NCBI RefSeq assembly: GCF_032144095.1 | Contig: NZ_JAVSNJ010000001.1 | Coordinates: 310,001-374,000, forward strand | Source of the DNA: Sphaerochaeta sp032144095 | GTDB lineage: Bacteria > Spirochaetota > Spirochaetia > Sphaerochaetales > Sphaerochaetaceae | Length of the DNA stretch: 64,000 nucleotides | Reading direction: 5' to 3' | Shown: piece after piece, positions 47,773 through 56,425 of the stretch | Layout: each line of letters opens with the position of its first letter | How positions within the stretch are numbered: the stretch's first letter is position 1 | Made by a program: the position numbers and the translations under genes | The notes under the pieces: generated by a model | The model's input: only the letters and a program-made list of their open reading frames with translations | What the model was told of the DNA's origin: nothing | The model's database searches: none

Positions 47773-49785
47773 ATGATAAGCTGCACGATGCAAAAGGAGA
47801 GGTTGGTTCTCCTCTATGACAAGCTACCGATTATTGAGCACACTCCCTCTTCTCCCTGCATATACCTCTACAGGGGAACTGAGAAGATCGACATGTATCG
47901 GGGCAACTACTTCATCGAGGACGATCTCCAGGATAAGGTTGGACTCAAGGGGTATGAGCTGTCGCAATCGCTGAAAGAGGGGCGGGTCCACTACACCATC
48001 AGGTTCTACCAGGATGACATTTCGATGACCTGTTCCCTGTTGGAACGTGATGGTAGGCTTGAAATGCTCTTTTCTGCCATCCCTTCCCCCTATAACCGCT
48101 TGGAACTCTTCATCACTGCCGAAAAGGATGAGCATGTCTACGGCTGTGGAGAGCAGTTCTCCTATCTGGACCTGAGGGGAAGGAACTTCCCCCTCTGGAC
48201 CGGGGAACAGGGGGTGGGCAGGAACAAGAAGACCGCCATCACCCAGACTGCCGACAGGGAGGATAGGGCAGGGGGTGACTACCATACGACCTTCTATCCC
48301 CAGCCAACCTTTGTCTCGAGCCGTGGCTATTTTTTCCATGCTGAGACCTACGGCTATGCTGACTTTGACTTCTCTTCCCAAAGGGCCCACCGCCTGATGT
48401 TTTGGGATGTCCCGTCCTCGATCACCCTCAGTGCAAAGCCAACCCTCCTTGAGGTGGTCCAGGACATCTCAGCCTTCCTAGGTAGACAGGGGAAGCTTCC
48501 CCTCTGGGTCTATGATGGGGTGATCCTGGGCATGCAGGGGGGGACGCAGAACTGTCTGGACAAGCTGGAACGAATGCAACGTTCTTCTGTCCCCGTAGTC
48601 GGAATCTGGGCCCAGGACTGGCAGGGGGAGAGATATACCTCCTTTGGCAAGCGGCTCAGATGGAACTGGCAGTGGGACCCGGTTCTCTATCCAGATCTGG
48701 ACAAGGTGGTTGCAAAGCTTGCAGATGAGGGAGTGCGGTTCCTTGGATACATCAACCCCTACGTATTGGAGGGCCATGAGCTCTACAACGAAGCTGATGC
48801 CAAGGGGTTCCTTGCCCTCAATGGTGAGGGCAAGCCCTACCTTGTTGATTTTGGAGAGTTTTATGCCGGCATCGTGGACTTTACCAATCCCCAGGCCAAA
48901 GCGTGGTATGTGAAGGTCATCCAGAAGGAGATGATCGACTTCGGTCTTGGTGGGTGGATGGCCGACTTTGGCGAGTACCTGCCTACCGATGTGGTCCTCT
49001 TTGACAAGAGCCCTGCCATGATCGCGCACAACCAGTGGCCGGGAATCTGGGCAGAGGTAAACAAGCTTGCGGTTGAAGGGGCAGGGAAAGCGGATGAGAT
49101 CCTCTACTTCATGCGTGCCGGCAACGCCCGCAGCCTGGCCTTGTGTCCCATGATGTGGGCTGGGGACCAGAATGTGGACTGGTCGGAAGATGATGGCCTC
49201 CCTTCAGTCATTACCAGTGCATTGAGCCTTGCCATGAGTGGTATGGGCCTGCATCATAGTGATATCGGAGGGTATACCACCCTCTATGGCATGAAGAGGA
49301 CCAAGGAGTTGCTCTGTCGCTGGACTGAGTTTGCGGCCTTCACCCCCCTGATGAGAACCCATGAGGGTAACCGACCGAAGGACAACTGGCAGTTTGATGG
49401 GGATGGGCAGACCATAGCGCTGTTTGCAAGGATGGCTACCATCCATGCCAGGCTCAAGGCCTACCTCATCGTTGCAGTGGGGGAGAATGCCGAGCATGGG
49501 ACGCCTGTAATGAGGCCCATTTTCCTGCATTACCCCGAAAAGCCGTTCTTTACCTGCAAGGATGAGTATCTCCTGGGAAGGGACCTGTTGGTTGCCCCTA
49601 TCCTTGAGGAGGGAGCATCACAGAGGTCTGTCCTGCTTCCTGACGATGAGTGGGTACATCTGTTCACTTCCAGGGTGTATGGGCCAGGGGAACATCGCAT
49701 TGACGCTCCCATGGGAAGTCCTGCCGTATTCTACCGCAAGAGGTCCCCATTCGCATCCTTGTTCTCCTCTTTCGCCCTTAGCTGA
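47773..49785 (+). CDS. yihQ: Sulfoquinovosidase (GH31, YihQ-type)
   Basis: This enzyme hydrolyses alpha-sulfoquinovosides such as sulfoquinovosyl glycerol to SQ. The 670-residue protein aligns along its length with E. coli YihQ as I remember it, at a constant offset of seven: nucleophile Asp398 (GWMADFGEYLPTD; Asp405 in E. coli), acid/base Asp465 (MMWAGDQNVDW; Asp472), and the sulfonate-binding Gln281 (WAQDW), Arg294 and Trp297 (KRLRWNW), and Tyr501 (SDIGGYTT). MRTHEGNRPKDNWQFDGDGQ is also shared. Ordinary alpha-glucosidases lack the Arg-x-x-Trp pair. There is no signal peptide, so the enzyme acts after import. The 3' end overlaps the nuclease gene by eight bases. Confidence 0.93.
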   Translation: MISCTMQKERLVLLYDKLPIIEHTPSSPCIYLYRGTEKIDMYRGNYFIEDDLQDKVGLKGYELSQSLKEGRVHYTIRFYQDDISMTCSLLERDGRLEMLFSAIPSPYNRLELFITAEKDEHVYGCGEQFSYLDLRGRNFPLWTGEQGVGRNKKTAITQTADREDRAGGDYHTTFYPQPTFVSSRGYFFHAETYGYADFDFSSQRAHRLMFWDVPSSITLSAKPTLLEVVQDISAFLGRQGKLPLWVYDGVILGMQGGTQNCLDKLERMQRSSVPVVGIWAQDWQGERYTSFGKRLRWNWQWDPVLYPDLDKVVAKLADEGVRFLGYINPYVLEGHELYNEADAKGFLALNGEGKPYLVDFGEFYAGIVDFTNPQAKAWYVKVIQKEMIDFGLGGWMADFGEYLPTDVVLFDKSPAMIAHNQWPGIWAEVNKLAVEGAGKADEILYFMRAGNARSLALCPMMWAGDQNVDWSEDDGLPSVITSALSLAMSGMGLHHSDIGGYTTLYGMKRTKELLCRWTEFAAFTPLMRTHEGNRPKDNWQFDGDGQTIALFARMATIHARLKAYLIVAVGENAEHGTPVMRPIFLHYPEKPFFTCKDEYLLGRDLLVAPILEEGASQRSVLLPDDEWVHLFTSRVYGPGEHRIDAPMGSPAVFYRKRSPFASLFSSFALS

Positions 49786-50833
49786 CAATGCCCTGGACCT
49801 GCTTCATGACACTCTTCGGAAGGAAGATGTCCAGAAGGTTCAGGGATTGCTTCTTCACCATCACCAGGACCTTGGTAAGCGTCCCCTTTGCCATTGTGTA
49901 GAGGGGATGTGCCTTTGTCTGGACGGTAGGCTCGGCTTTCTCGAAACCCTGACGTTGGGCTGCACTTGCCTGGAAGGAGTCGAACTTCCAGTCGGCGACT
50001 GAGAAGGAGGTTTCCAGCTTCTCTTCCACCGGGTCAGGCAATTTGGGGAAGAAGTCGAGGTTGGTAAGCTGTTCGACCTGCCTGACACTCGTTGCAAAGG
50101 TCTCCACCCGTGCATTCGAGCCCTCGTTGGGAAGGACGAATCCGATGGCCTTCAACTCAGGCTCGGTATAGTCGAGAATTACCTTGTAGTACTGTTTTGG
50201 TACGGAGACCTTGTTCGTGCCGATCGTCTTATAGGGCCCATCGGTGAGGACGGGGCCTGTGACTACGTATATGTCACCTTCGGTATCGGCAAAGTTCCGA
50301 ACGGTTGCCTCCAGTGTGCTCCAGATCCCACGGTTGAAATCTGGGGCCTGGGGACTCATGTTGCTGAGGAAGAAGGAGTCGCTCATCGCCTCTTCCGACC
50401 AGGAGAAGTCGGCGGCAGGTGCCAGGTGTCCGCGGTCATAGCCGCTGCCCTTGTAGTCTGCCAAGGTTGCTGAGCCTGTTGCAATGGAGGGGTCGGCCCG
50501 GAAATTGTCCTTGCGCGAATCGGTTCCGTAGAGTTCTTCCTGGGTCAGGTGGTATGCAACCCAGAGAGGCTGTTCGTGCTCCTCACTGTAGAGCAGTGAG
50601 TAGCCTGAATGGGTAATGACCGGTTCCCCGTTGGGGTTTGCCGGAAGTTCAAGACCAGCGATATAGGTAGTGGTGCCTGGTTTGTATTCGACTTCACTGG
50701 GGGCAAAGATAAGGGTGACGACCCAGAGTACCAGCACTACCAGGGCCAGAAGCAGGAGGCGTTTGCCCATTTTCTTCGCTTTGCCTACTTTCTTGTCTAC
50801 CATACTGTTTGTCTTTTTGCTCTTAGTAGCCAT
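49778..50833 (-). CDS. Membrane-anchored DNA/RNA non-specific endonuclease
   Basis: The start at 50833 has AAGGAG eight bases upstream. The 351-residue product has a Lys-rich N-terminus (about 1-25), one membrane helix (about 27-45), then a beta-beta-alpha-metal nuclease domain with the DRGH motif in GSGYDRGHLAPAADFSWSEEAMSDSFFLSNMSPQ, where the His is the catalytic base and the later Asn binds the metal. The domain should lie outside the cytoplasm. A C-terminal region of about 90 residues has no known match. Nutrient scavenging from external DNA is a possible role (inference). Confidence 0.88.
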   Translation of the reverse strand: MATKSKKTNSMVDKKVGKAKKMGKRLLLLALVVLVLWVVTLIFAPSEVEYKPGTTTYIAGLELPANPNGEPVITHSGYSLLYSEEHEQPLWVAYHLTQEELYGTDSRKDNFRADPSIATGSATLADYKGSGYDRGHLAPAADFSWSEEAMSDSFFLSNMSPQAPDFNRGIWSTLEATVRNFADTEGDIYVVTGPVLTDGPYKTIGTNKVSVPKQYYKVILDYTEPELKAIGFVLPNEGSNARVETFATSVRQVEQLTNLDFFPKLPDPVEEKLETSFSVADWKFDSFQASAAQRQGFEKAEPTVQTKAHPLYTMAKGTLTKVLVMVKKQSLNLLDIFLPKSVMKQVQGIVS

Positions 50834-50966
50834 CTCTCTCACTCCTTGCTAGTCAGAGCAGTATACCCAGTTATCGAAAGGAGGGGAACTCTCTTTTTGG
50901 AAAGGGGAGGGGTGTCTGTTTCACCCTCTTCCCAGAAAGCCATCTGATGGGGTATGGTGTTGCTCA

Positions 50967-51338
50967 ATGAAGATACTCATCCAGCTTGCACTCATATTCG
51001 GCATTTGCATCCTAGGGGACCTGATCTCCTCCCTCCTTCCCTTTGCCTTTCCCGGCAGTGTGGTAAGCATGTTGCTCATGGTCCTGCTCTTGCTCTCCAA
51101 CCTGTTGAAAGAGTCAGCCATTGAAGAGAGTGCCGACTTCTTCCTCAAGAACATGACCTTCTTCTTCATACCTTTCGGCGTGGGGATCTTGCGCTATGCC
51201 GCCCTTATCCAGAGCGTCTGGTGGCAGCTGCTGGTGGTGAACCTGGTCTCGTTGCTGGCATGCTTTGCCGCAAGCAGCTGGACGGTGGTGCTGGTCTCTT
51301 CCCTGCAGAGACGTTGGAGGAAAAAGCGCAATGCGTGA
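50967..51338 (+). CDS. lrgA: CidA/LrgA-family membrane protein
   Basis: The product has 123 residues and four hydrophobic helices. The family pattern is clear: LALIFGICILGDLISSLLPFAFPGSVVSMLLMVLLLL, then FFLKNMTFFFIPFGVGILRY. LrgA/CidA are holin-like proteins that act with LrgB/CidB in murein hydrolase control or metabolite transport. The stop overlaps the lrgB start by eight bases. Whether it is the Lrg or Cid type cannot be told from the sequence. Confidence 0.88.
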   Translation: MKILIQLALIFGICILGDLISSLLPFAFPGSVVSMLLMVLLLLSNLLKESAIEESADFFLKNMTFFFIPFGVGILRYAALIQSVWWQLLVVNLVSLLACFAASSWTVVLVSSLQRRWRKKRNA

Positions 51339-52014
51339 AGTGTTGAATACACCCCTGTTCGGGATAGCCCTCTCCATTGTTGCGTTCAAGATCGGCATCT
51401 GGGCAAACAAGAAGCTCAAGAACCCCCTGGCCAACCCCCTGATCATAGCGATGGCCCTTATTGTCATCCTGCTGTTGGTCTTCGACATCCCTCTGGATTC
51501 CTACGAGAAAGGCTCATCGATCATATCGCTCTTTCTCGCGCCGGTAACGGCTGTTCTTGCCCTCTCCATCTATCGCCAGAGGGCCTTGCTCAAGGATTCC
51601 CTGCTTCCTGTCATGATGGGAACCTTTGCAGGGGCATTGGCCTCCCTGTTCTCCATCAAGTGGACATGTGGTCTCCTTGGCCTTGATTCGGTGGTACTAT
51701 CCTCGCTCATGTCAAAGTCGGTGACCACGCCCATTGCAATAGCCCTTACCGAACAGTTCGGCGGTATCCCTGCCCTGACTGTCGCTTCGACAGTGATCTC
51801 CGGGGCCTTGGGAAACCTGCTTGCCCCAGTTCTGGCAAAGATGTTCTTCATCTCTGACCCCGTCGCACATGGAGTGGGCATCGGCTCGTGCAGCCATGCC
51901 CTAGGGACCAGCAAGGCCCTGGAGATTGGAGAGGTGGAAGGGGCGATGAGCAGCATAGCGATAAGCCTTTCAGGCATCTTTACTGTCTTGCTTGCTCCGC
52001 TTTTTTTTCTGTAG
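51331..52014 (+). CDS. lrgB: LrgB/CidB-family membrane protein
   Basis: The start at ATG 51331 has GGAGG upstream, in the end of lrgA. The 227-residue product has several hydrophobic helices and family motifs NPLANPLIIAM, LLKDSLLPVMMGTFAGA, LMSKSVTTPIAIAL and HGVGIGSCSHALGTSKALE. It should form a membrane complex with LrgA. Its last 45 bases overlap the convergent yitT-like gene. Confidence 0.9.
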   Translation: MREVLNTPLFGIALSIVAFKIGIWANKKLKNPLANPLIIAMALIVILLLVFDIPLDSYEKGSSIISLFLAPVTAVLALSIYRQRALLKDSLLPVMMGTFAGALASLFSIKWTCGLLGLDSVVLSSLMSKSVTTPIAIALTEQFGGIPALTVASTVISGALGNLLAPVLAKMFFISDPVAHGVGIGSCSHALGTSKALEIGEVEGAMSSIAISLSGIFTVLLAPLFFL

Positions 52015-52899
52015 TGTCAGGATTCGCTGCATAGGCACAAAACCCTCACCCAAGACCTGGTAGGTCTCATGCACAAACATGAAGGCCTTGGGATCCTCCT
52101 CATGGACGATCTGCATCAGGGAGTTGATCTGCTGGTTGTGCACCACTGCCATCAGGAGGGTGCGGCCCTTGCCGGTAAATACACCGGTTCCCGTTATGAG
52201 TGTGCCTCCATGGTGCAGTTCGGCTATGATGCGCTTGCCGATCGTCTCATACTGCTCGCTGACTATGTAGGCTGTCTTGGCATACTTGGTCCCCAGGCTC
52301 ATGACCATGTAGTTGATCATCTGCCCCGATAGGTAGAGGGTTATCACGGCAAAGAGCGCCCGTTCAAACCCAAAGACCAGGGCCCCCAGGACAATTACCA
52401 CCGCATCGGTGAAGAAGAGGGCCGTTCCCATGGGAAGCGGGGTGAATCGGCTGATTACCTGGGCGATGATGTCGGTGCCACCGGTATTGGAACCGGAACG
52501 CATTACGATGCCGATTCCGCTGCCCAGAAGTACCCCTCCGAAGACGGCAGAGAGTAGGGTGTCCATCCTATCGGTATAGGGAAGGAAGCCGTTGTAGGCG
52601 GTGAGCTTGCCAAAGAGGCTGACCCAGAAGGAGAGCAGAACGGTGCCGCTCAGGCTCTTGAACCCGTAGAGCTTGCCGAATACGCTCGTCCCCAGGAAAA
52701 AGAGAGGGATGGAGATCACGAGCATGACAAGCCCGGGGTCCCATCCCAAAAGGTGGTAGGCGATGGTGGCGATGCCGTTGACACCGCCACTCGCTATTTT
52801 GGCAGGAAGGATGAAGGTAGCTATTGCAAAGCCTGCTAGGCAGGTCCCCAAAAGAATATAGAGAACTTCCACGGCAGTACGTTTCATATGCAAGTGCAT
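51970..52899 (-). CDS. YitT-family membrane protein (DUF161/DUF2179)
   Basis: The product has 309 residues: about five to six hydrophobic helices with ATFILPAKIASGGVNGIATIAYHLLG and GSGIGIVMRSGSNTGGTDIIAQVI, then the soluble C-terminal DUF2179 domain (about 215-290). GGGGGGA lies six bases before the ATG. The gene starts 17 bases after uxuB and so is probably the fourth gene of the hexuronate operon; the function of the family is unknown and a transport role is a guess. Confidence 0.88.
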   Translation of the reverse strand: MHLHMKRTAVEVLYILLGTCLAGFAIATFILPAKIASGGVNGIATIAYHLLGWDPGLVMLVISIPLFFLGTSVFGKLYGFKSLSGTVLLSFWVSLFGKLTAYNGFLPYTDRMDTLLSAVFGGVLLGSGIGIVMRSGSNTGGTDIIAQVISRFTPLPMGTALFFTDAVVIVLGALVFGFERALFAVITLYLSGQMINYMVMSLGTKYAKTAYIVSEQYETIGKRIIAELHHGGTLITGTGVFTGKGRTLLMAVVHNQQINSLMQIVHEEDPKAFMFVHETYQVLGEGFVPMQRILTLQKKKRSKQDSKDA

Positions 52900-52916
52900 T
52901 TCATCCCCCCTAAAGG

Positions 52917-54524
52917 TCAGTAGATATACTTCTCGAGTGTCTTGCGGATGGAGCCTTTGGAGGCAACCATCTCGGTAAAGTAGGTTTCAACTAACGATGC
53001 CATTCCGATCGCATACAGGTCAACACCAAAGAGGGAAATATCGCCAAGAAGTGGCTTGAGTTGCTCTGAGAAGGGTCCCTTGTCGCCGATGGCGATACCC
53101 TTCACATGGGCCATGGCATCTTCGAGACGGGGGTCTGGACTTGGGGTGAATGCATTGCCCTCATCATCGAGGCCCATCAGGTAGCGGATCCAGCCTGCAA
53201 ATACCAGGGGGATCAGCTTCAGGTCTGCCACATCAAGCTTGTCATTGGCCATGTATGCCTTGATGGTCTCGCCAAAGCGGATACCGAGCTTCTGGGACGT
53301 GTCGGTTGCGATCCTCTGGGGGGTGTCAGGCATGAACGGGTTGGGGATTCTCTTCTCGAGCACTTCCTTGATGAACTGCTTGGGGTCGAGGATTTTGGGA
53401 TCGACGACCACAGGCATGCCCTCGACATACCCGATGGTGTGCACCAGCTTGTTCAGGAGGGGGTCCTTCATCTCGTCTGCAATGAGGGTGTAGCCAAGCA
53501 GGCATCCATAGATGGCCAGGGCTGTGTGCAGGGGGTTGAGGCAGGTGCAGACCTTCATCTTCTCCACCTTGTTTACGGTATCACGGTCGGTGAAATAGAC
53601 CCCGGTCTCTTCCAAGGCCGGTCGGCCGTTGGAGAAGGAGTCCTCTATGACCAGGTACTCACACTCCTCAGCATTCACAAAGGGGGCGATGTAGGTGTTC
53701 TTGTCGGTGACGACCAGGGTGGTATCCTCAAAGCCATCAGCCTGGAGCATCTTCTCTACATTGGCATCGGGGCGTGGGGTGATCTTGTCGATCATGGACC
53801 AGGGGAAGGATACCGACTGCTCAAGATAGGCGACGAAGCCCTTCTCGACAAGGCCACCCTTCTCCCATGCCTGGGCAATGGTCAATACTGCACTCTGCAG
53901 TTTTTCGCCGTTGTGGGAGCAGTTGTCCATGCTTACCAGGGTCAGCCCCTTCTTGCCCGCAAGATAGCGTTCATAGACAAGGGCGGTGAGCTTTGAGAGG
54001 AACATGGAAGGGGAGGAGGGGCCTGCGGCCAGGTCGGAGGCCATGGCGGGGTAGAACTCGCCGTTTCCAGCCTTGAGGGAGTAGCCCTTCTCGGTGATGG
54101 TGAAGCTCACCATCTGCAGCGAGGGGTTTCTGAATGCCTTTTTGAAGAATGCCCATTCGTCCTTGAACTGGGGGTCGCACTTGTAGGCAGCTGCAACCGA
54201 GGCGATGACCTTCTTCTCGATGGTGCCATCGCTCTTGAGGGTTACCAGGAGGGTGAGGTTGTCATGCTTGTCATAGATCTTGTCGATGATCTGGTAGTCA
54301 AATCCTTCACCCACGATGATCCCTGTCTTTGCCTTGTTCTGTTCAAGAAGGGTCTGTTGGAGGGCTGCCGGAAAGCCACGGAATATGTTGCCGGCACCGA
54401 AATGGATCCAGGTGGGGTTTTTGGTGGTCTCTGCGATCATTGCCTCACGGTCGAAGGAGGGAAGGGAGAAGCCCTTCTCTGTCCAGACAGCCTTCTGTTG
54501 TATGCCTTGCTGTGTTAGTTTCAT
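52917..54524 (-). CDS. uxuB: D-mannonate oxidoreductase (fructuronate reductase)
   Basis: The 535-residue product belongs to the mannitol dehydrogenase family, long polyol-specific type: WIHFGAGNIFRGFPAALQQ (NAD binding), LTLVSMDNCSHNGEKL, WSMIDKITPRPD and TCLNPLHTALAIYGCLLG. It reduces D-fructuronate to D-mannonate, the step before UxuA in glucuronate breakdown. Related enzymes use tagaturonate or mannitol, but the uxuA neighbour decides for fructuronate. The ATG overlaps the GntR gene stop by four bases. Confidence 0.87.
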   Translation of the reverse strand: MKLTQQGIQQKAVWTEKGFSLPSFDREAMIAETTKNPTWIHFGAGNIFRGFPAALQQTLLEQNKAKTGIIVGEGFDYQIIDKIYDKHDNLTLLVTLKSDGTIEKKVIASVAAAYKCDPQFKDEWAFFKKAFRNPSLQMVSFTITEKGYSLKAGNGEFYPAMASDLAAGPSSPSMFLSKLTALVYERYLAGKKGLTLVSMDNCSHNGEKLQSAVLTIAQAWEKGGLVEKGFVAYLEQSVSFPWSMIDKITPRPDANVEKMLQADGFEDTTLVVTDKNTYIAPFVNAEECEYLVIEDSFSNGRPALEETGVYFTDRDTVNKVEKMKVCTCLNPLHTALAIYGCLLGYTLIADEMKDPLLNKLVHTIGYVEGMPVVVDPKILDPKQFIKEVLEKRIPNPFMPDTPQRIATDTSQKLGIRFGETIKAYMANDKLDVADLKLIPLVFAGWIRYLMGLDDEGNAFTPSPDPRLEDAMAHVKGIAIGDKGPFSEQLKPLLGDISLFGVDLYAIGMASLVETYFTEMVASKGSIRKTLEKYIY

Positions 54525-55246
54525 GATAGCTCCTTTGCGTAGTTGCTTCGCATATAAAATGGTTGGGTCGGTGCTTCTCTTTTGAAAAATTCCGGGTAGC
54601 GCAAGACCATGCTTTCGGTCTCTTGCAGGAGTTTGCTCAGGTGCTTGTCCTCAAGGGAGAGTACCTCGGTGAGGTCCTTGAGACGAAGGGACCCTACCAT
54701 CTTCCGGTGTTGGTCGATGATGTTTCCCAGTACGTTCTTCTCCGAGAAGGAGAGTAGCCGTATCCTGTGGTGGTTTCCCCCCTGGCTCTGAATGAGGGTC
54801 CAGATTCTGCTCATGTTGATGCCTGAGAAGATGATTCCATGGAAGGCGTTGTCAGCCTCAAGGAAATTGACGAAGTTTTCTTCCTTCATTGCATTCTGTT
54901 GTAGAACTATGGTCTCTTCCATCGTTTTTAGATGTGCTTCAGTTTGGACGTGCATGAACTTTCGTACTGCTGACTCCTCAAGACTTTTGCGCAGGAACCT
55001 CTCCTCTTCGACCTGCTTGAGGTCGATGAGGGAGACACGGGTCCCCTTTTGGGGGAATATGTCCACCAGGTTGTCTCCGCTGAGTCTCATCAGAGCATCC
55101 CGAACGGGGGAACGGCTAACCTGCAGCTGCTCACTGAGTAGCTGCAGGTTGAGTTCCTCGCCGGGTTTGAATCGCAGCGAAAGGATCTCAGACCGTAGGG
55201 TCTGGTAGATTTCTTCCGAAGCGGTGACTCGGACGATCTGTGCCAT
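54521..55246 (-). CDS. GntR-family regulator, FCD type, of the hexuronate operon
   Basis: The 241-residue product starts at ATG 55246 with AAGGAAG upstream. The winged helix lies at about 8-75 (EIYQTLRSEILSLRFKPGEELNLQLLSEQLQVSRSPVRDALMRL) and the all-helical FCD ligand domain at about 85-225, with the metal-type residues in FLEADNAFHGIIF. It lies between uxuA and uxuB, and the palindrome at 56371-56384 is a likely binding site. By analogy with UxuR/KdgR-type repressors, a hexuronate or its derivative should be the inducer. Confidence 0.88.
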   Translation of the reverse strand: MAQIVRVTASEEIYQTLRSEILSLRFKPGEELNLQLLSEQLQVSRSPVRDALMRLSGDNLVDIFPQKGTRVSLIDLKQVEEERFLRKSLEESAVRKFMHVQTEAHLKTMEETIVLQQNAMKEENFVNFLEADNAFHGIIFSGINMSRIWTLIQSQGGNHHRIRLLSFSEKNVLGNIIDQHRKMVGSLRLKDLTEVLSLEDKHLSKLLQETESMVLRYPEFFKREAPTQPFYMRSNYAKELS

Positions 55247-55247
55247 A

Positions 55248-56321
55248 TTACTTCCTTGTAGCGCTCTTCTCGATAGCCTCGTACAGCCCCAGGATGTAGG
55301 ATGCCCCGATGGCGCGGTCATACAGACCATAGCCGGGCATTGCAACTTCACCCCAGATCATCCTGCCGTGGTCGGGTCTGACAGGACCTTCGAAGCCAGT
55401 GTCATAGAGGGCCTTCACGATCTCATAGAGGTCAAAGGAACCATCACTGGAGAGGTGGGCCGCTTCCTCGAACACACCGGGTTCAAAGTGGTGCAAATTC
55501 CTTACGTGTGCAAAGTGGATCCTGCCGGGGAGGGCACGGATGATGCCGGGAAGGTCGTTCTTGGGGTTGGTCCCAAAGGAACCGGCGCAGAAGGTAAGGC
55601 CGTTGAACGGTGCATCGACTGCCTGCATGACCTTGAGGATCTTCTCCTTGCTGGTGATGATTCTTGGCAGGTTGAATACAGGCCAGGCCGGGTCGTCCGG
55701 GTGGATGGCCATCTTGATGCCATACTTCTCACAGGTGCCCTGGATAGCCTTCAAGAAGTAGATGAGGTTGTCGAAGAGTTTCTCCTCGGTCACATCCTTG
55801 TAGGCGTCGAAGAGGTCCTTCACCTTAGCAAGACGCTCTGGCTCCCATCCTGGCATGGCAAAGCCACCGGAACTGTTGTTGGTCTGGTTGAAGAAGGTCT
55901 GGGGGTCGATGGTATCGACGACCTTCTGGTCGTAGGCGAGGACGGTGGAGCCATCGCTCCTCATCTTTGCAAGGTCGGTGCGTGTCCAGTCAAAGACAGG
56001 CATGAAGTTGTAGCAGACGGTGGTGATGCCGGCCTTGCCAAGGTTCTCCAGGCTGGTGATGTAGTTGGCGATATACTTGTCGCGGTCTGGGCTTCCGATC
56101 TTGATGGCGTCATGGACGTTGACGCTCTCGATGCCGAGGATCTTGAGGTCTGCTGCCTCGACTTCGGCCTTGAGGGCCTGAATTCTGTCAAGCGGCCAGA
56201 CTTCTCCTGCCGGGACGTCGTAGAGCATGGTGATGACACCCTCGACACCGGGGATCTGCCTGATCTGCTTGAGAGTTACTGTATCAAATTTTGAGCCGTA
56301 CCAACGTAATGTCATTTTCAT
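55248..56321 (-). CDS. uxuA: Mannonate dehydratase
   Basis: UxuA converts D-mannonate to 2-keto-3-deoxygluconate. The start at 56321 has GGAGGA seven bases upstream; the product has 357 residues. Family motifs are MTLRWYGSKFDTVTLKQIRQIPGVEGVITMLYD, ESVNVHDAIKIGSPDRD, VCYNFMPVFDWTRTDL and MAIHPDDPAWPVFNLPRIITS, with metal-site His and Cys residues (FCAGSFG, HVRNLHH). It is the first gene of the operon uxuA-gntR-uxuB-yitT. Genes for the later steps (kdgK, eda) are not in the window. Confidence 0.95.
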   Translation of the reverse strand: MKMTLRWYGSKFDTVTLKQIRQIPGVEGVITMLYDVPAGEVWPLDRIQALKAEVEAADLKILGIESVNVHDAIKIGSPDRDKYIANYITSLENLGKAGITTVCYNFMPVFDWTRTDLAKMRSDGSTVLAYDQKVVDTIDPQTFFNQTNNSSGGFAMPGWEPERLAKVKDLFDAYKDVTEEKLFDNLIYFLKAIQGTCEKYGIKMAIHPDDPAWPVFNLPRIITSKEKILKVMQAVDAPFNGLTFCAGSFGTNPKNDLPGIIRALPGRIHFAHVRNLHHFEPGVFEEAAHLSSDGSFDLYEIVKALYDTGFEGPVRPDHGRMIWGEVAMPGYGLYDRAIGASYILGLYEAIEKSATRK

Positions 56322-56360
56322 GGAAAGTTCCTCCAAATATAGCAGTTTTTCTGTTGATTT

Positions 56361-56389
56361 ATTCTAGCATACTAATATATTAGTTGCAA
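56361..56389 (-). promoter_or_regulatory. Predicted promoter of uxuA
   Basis: On the minus strand TTGCAA (56384-56389) and TAGAAT (56361-56366) are 17 bases apart. The spacer is occupied by the palindrome at 56371-56384. Confidence 0.6.
56371..56384. promoter_or_regulatory. Palindromic operator inside the uxuA promoter
   Basis: ACTAATATATTAGT is a perfect 14-bp palindrome between the -35 and -10 boxes. Its length and symmetry resemble operators of FCD-type GntR regulators such as UxuR; the GntR gene of this operon is the expected binder. Confidence 0.65.
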
Positions 56390-56425
56390 GAGAGAGACCT
56401 TCCCCCTTCTGGTACATCGTTTCTT

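Noticed and set aside
47773..49785. Alpha-xylosidase or alpha-glucosidase as the function of the GH31 enzyme
   Set aside because: The sulfonate-binding Gln, Arg, Trp and Tyr of YihQ are all present, and the neighbouring genes form a sulfoquinovose pathway.
55224..56294. Open frame of 356 codons on the plus strand
   Set aside because: It is antisense to uxuA, which has clear family motifs.
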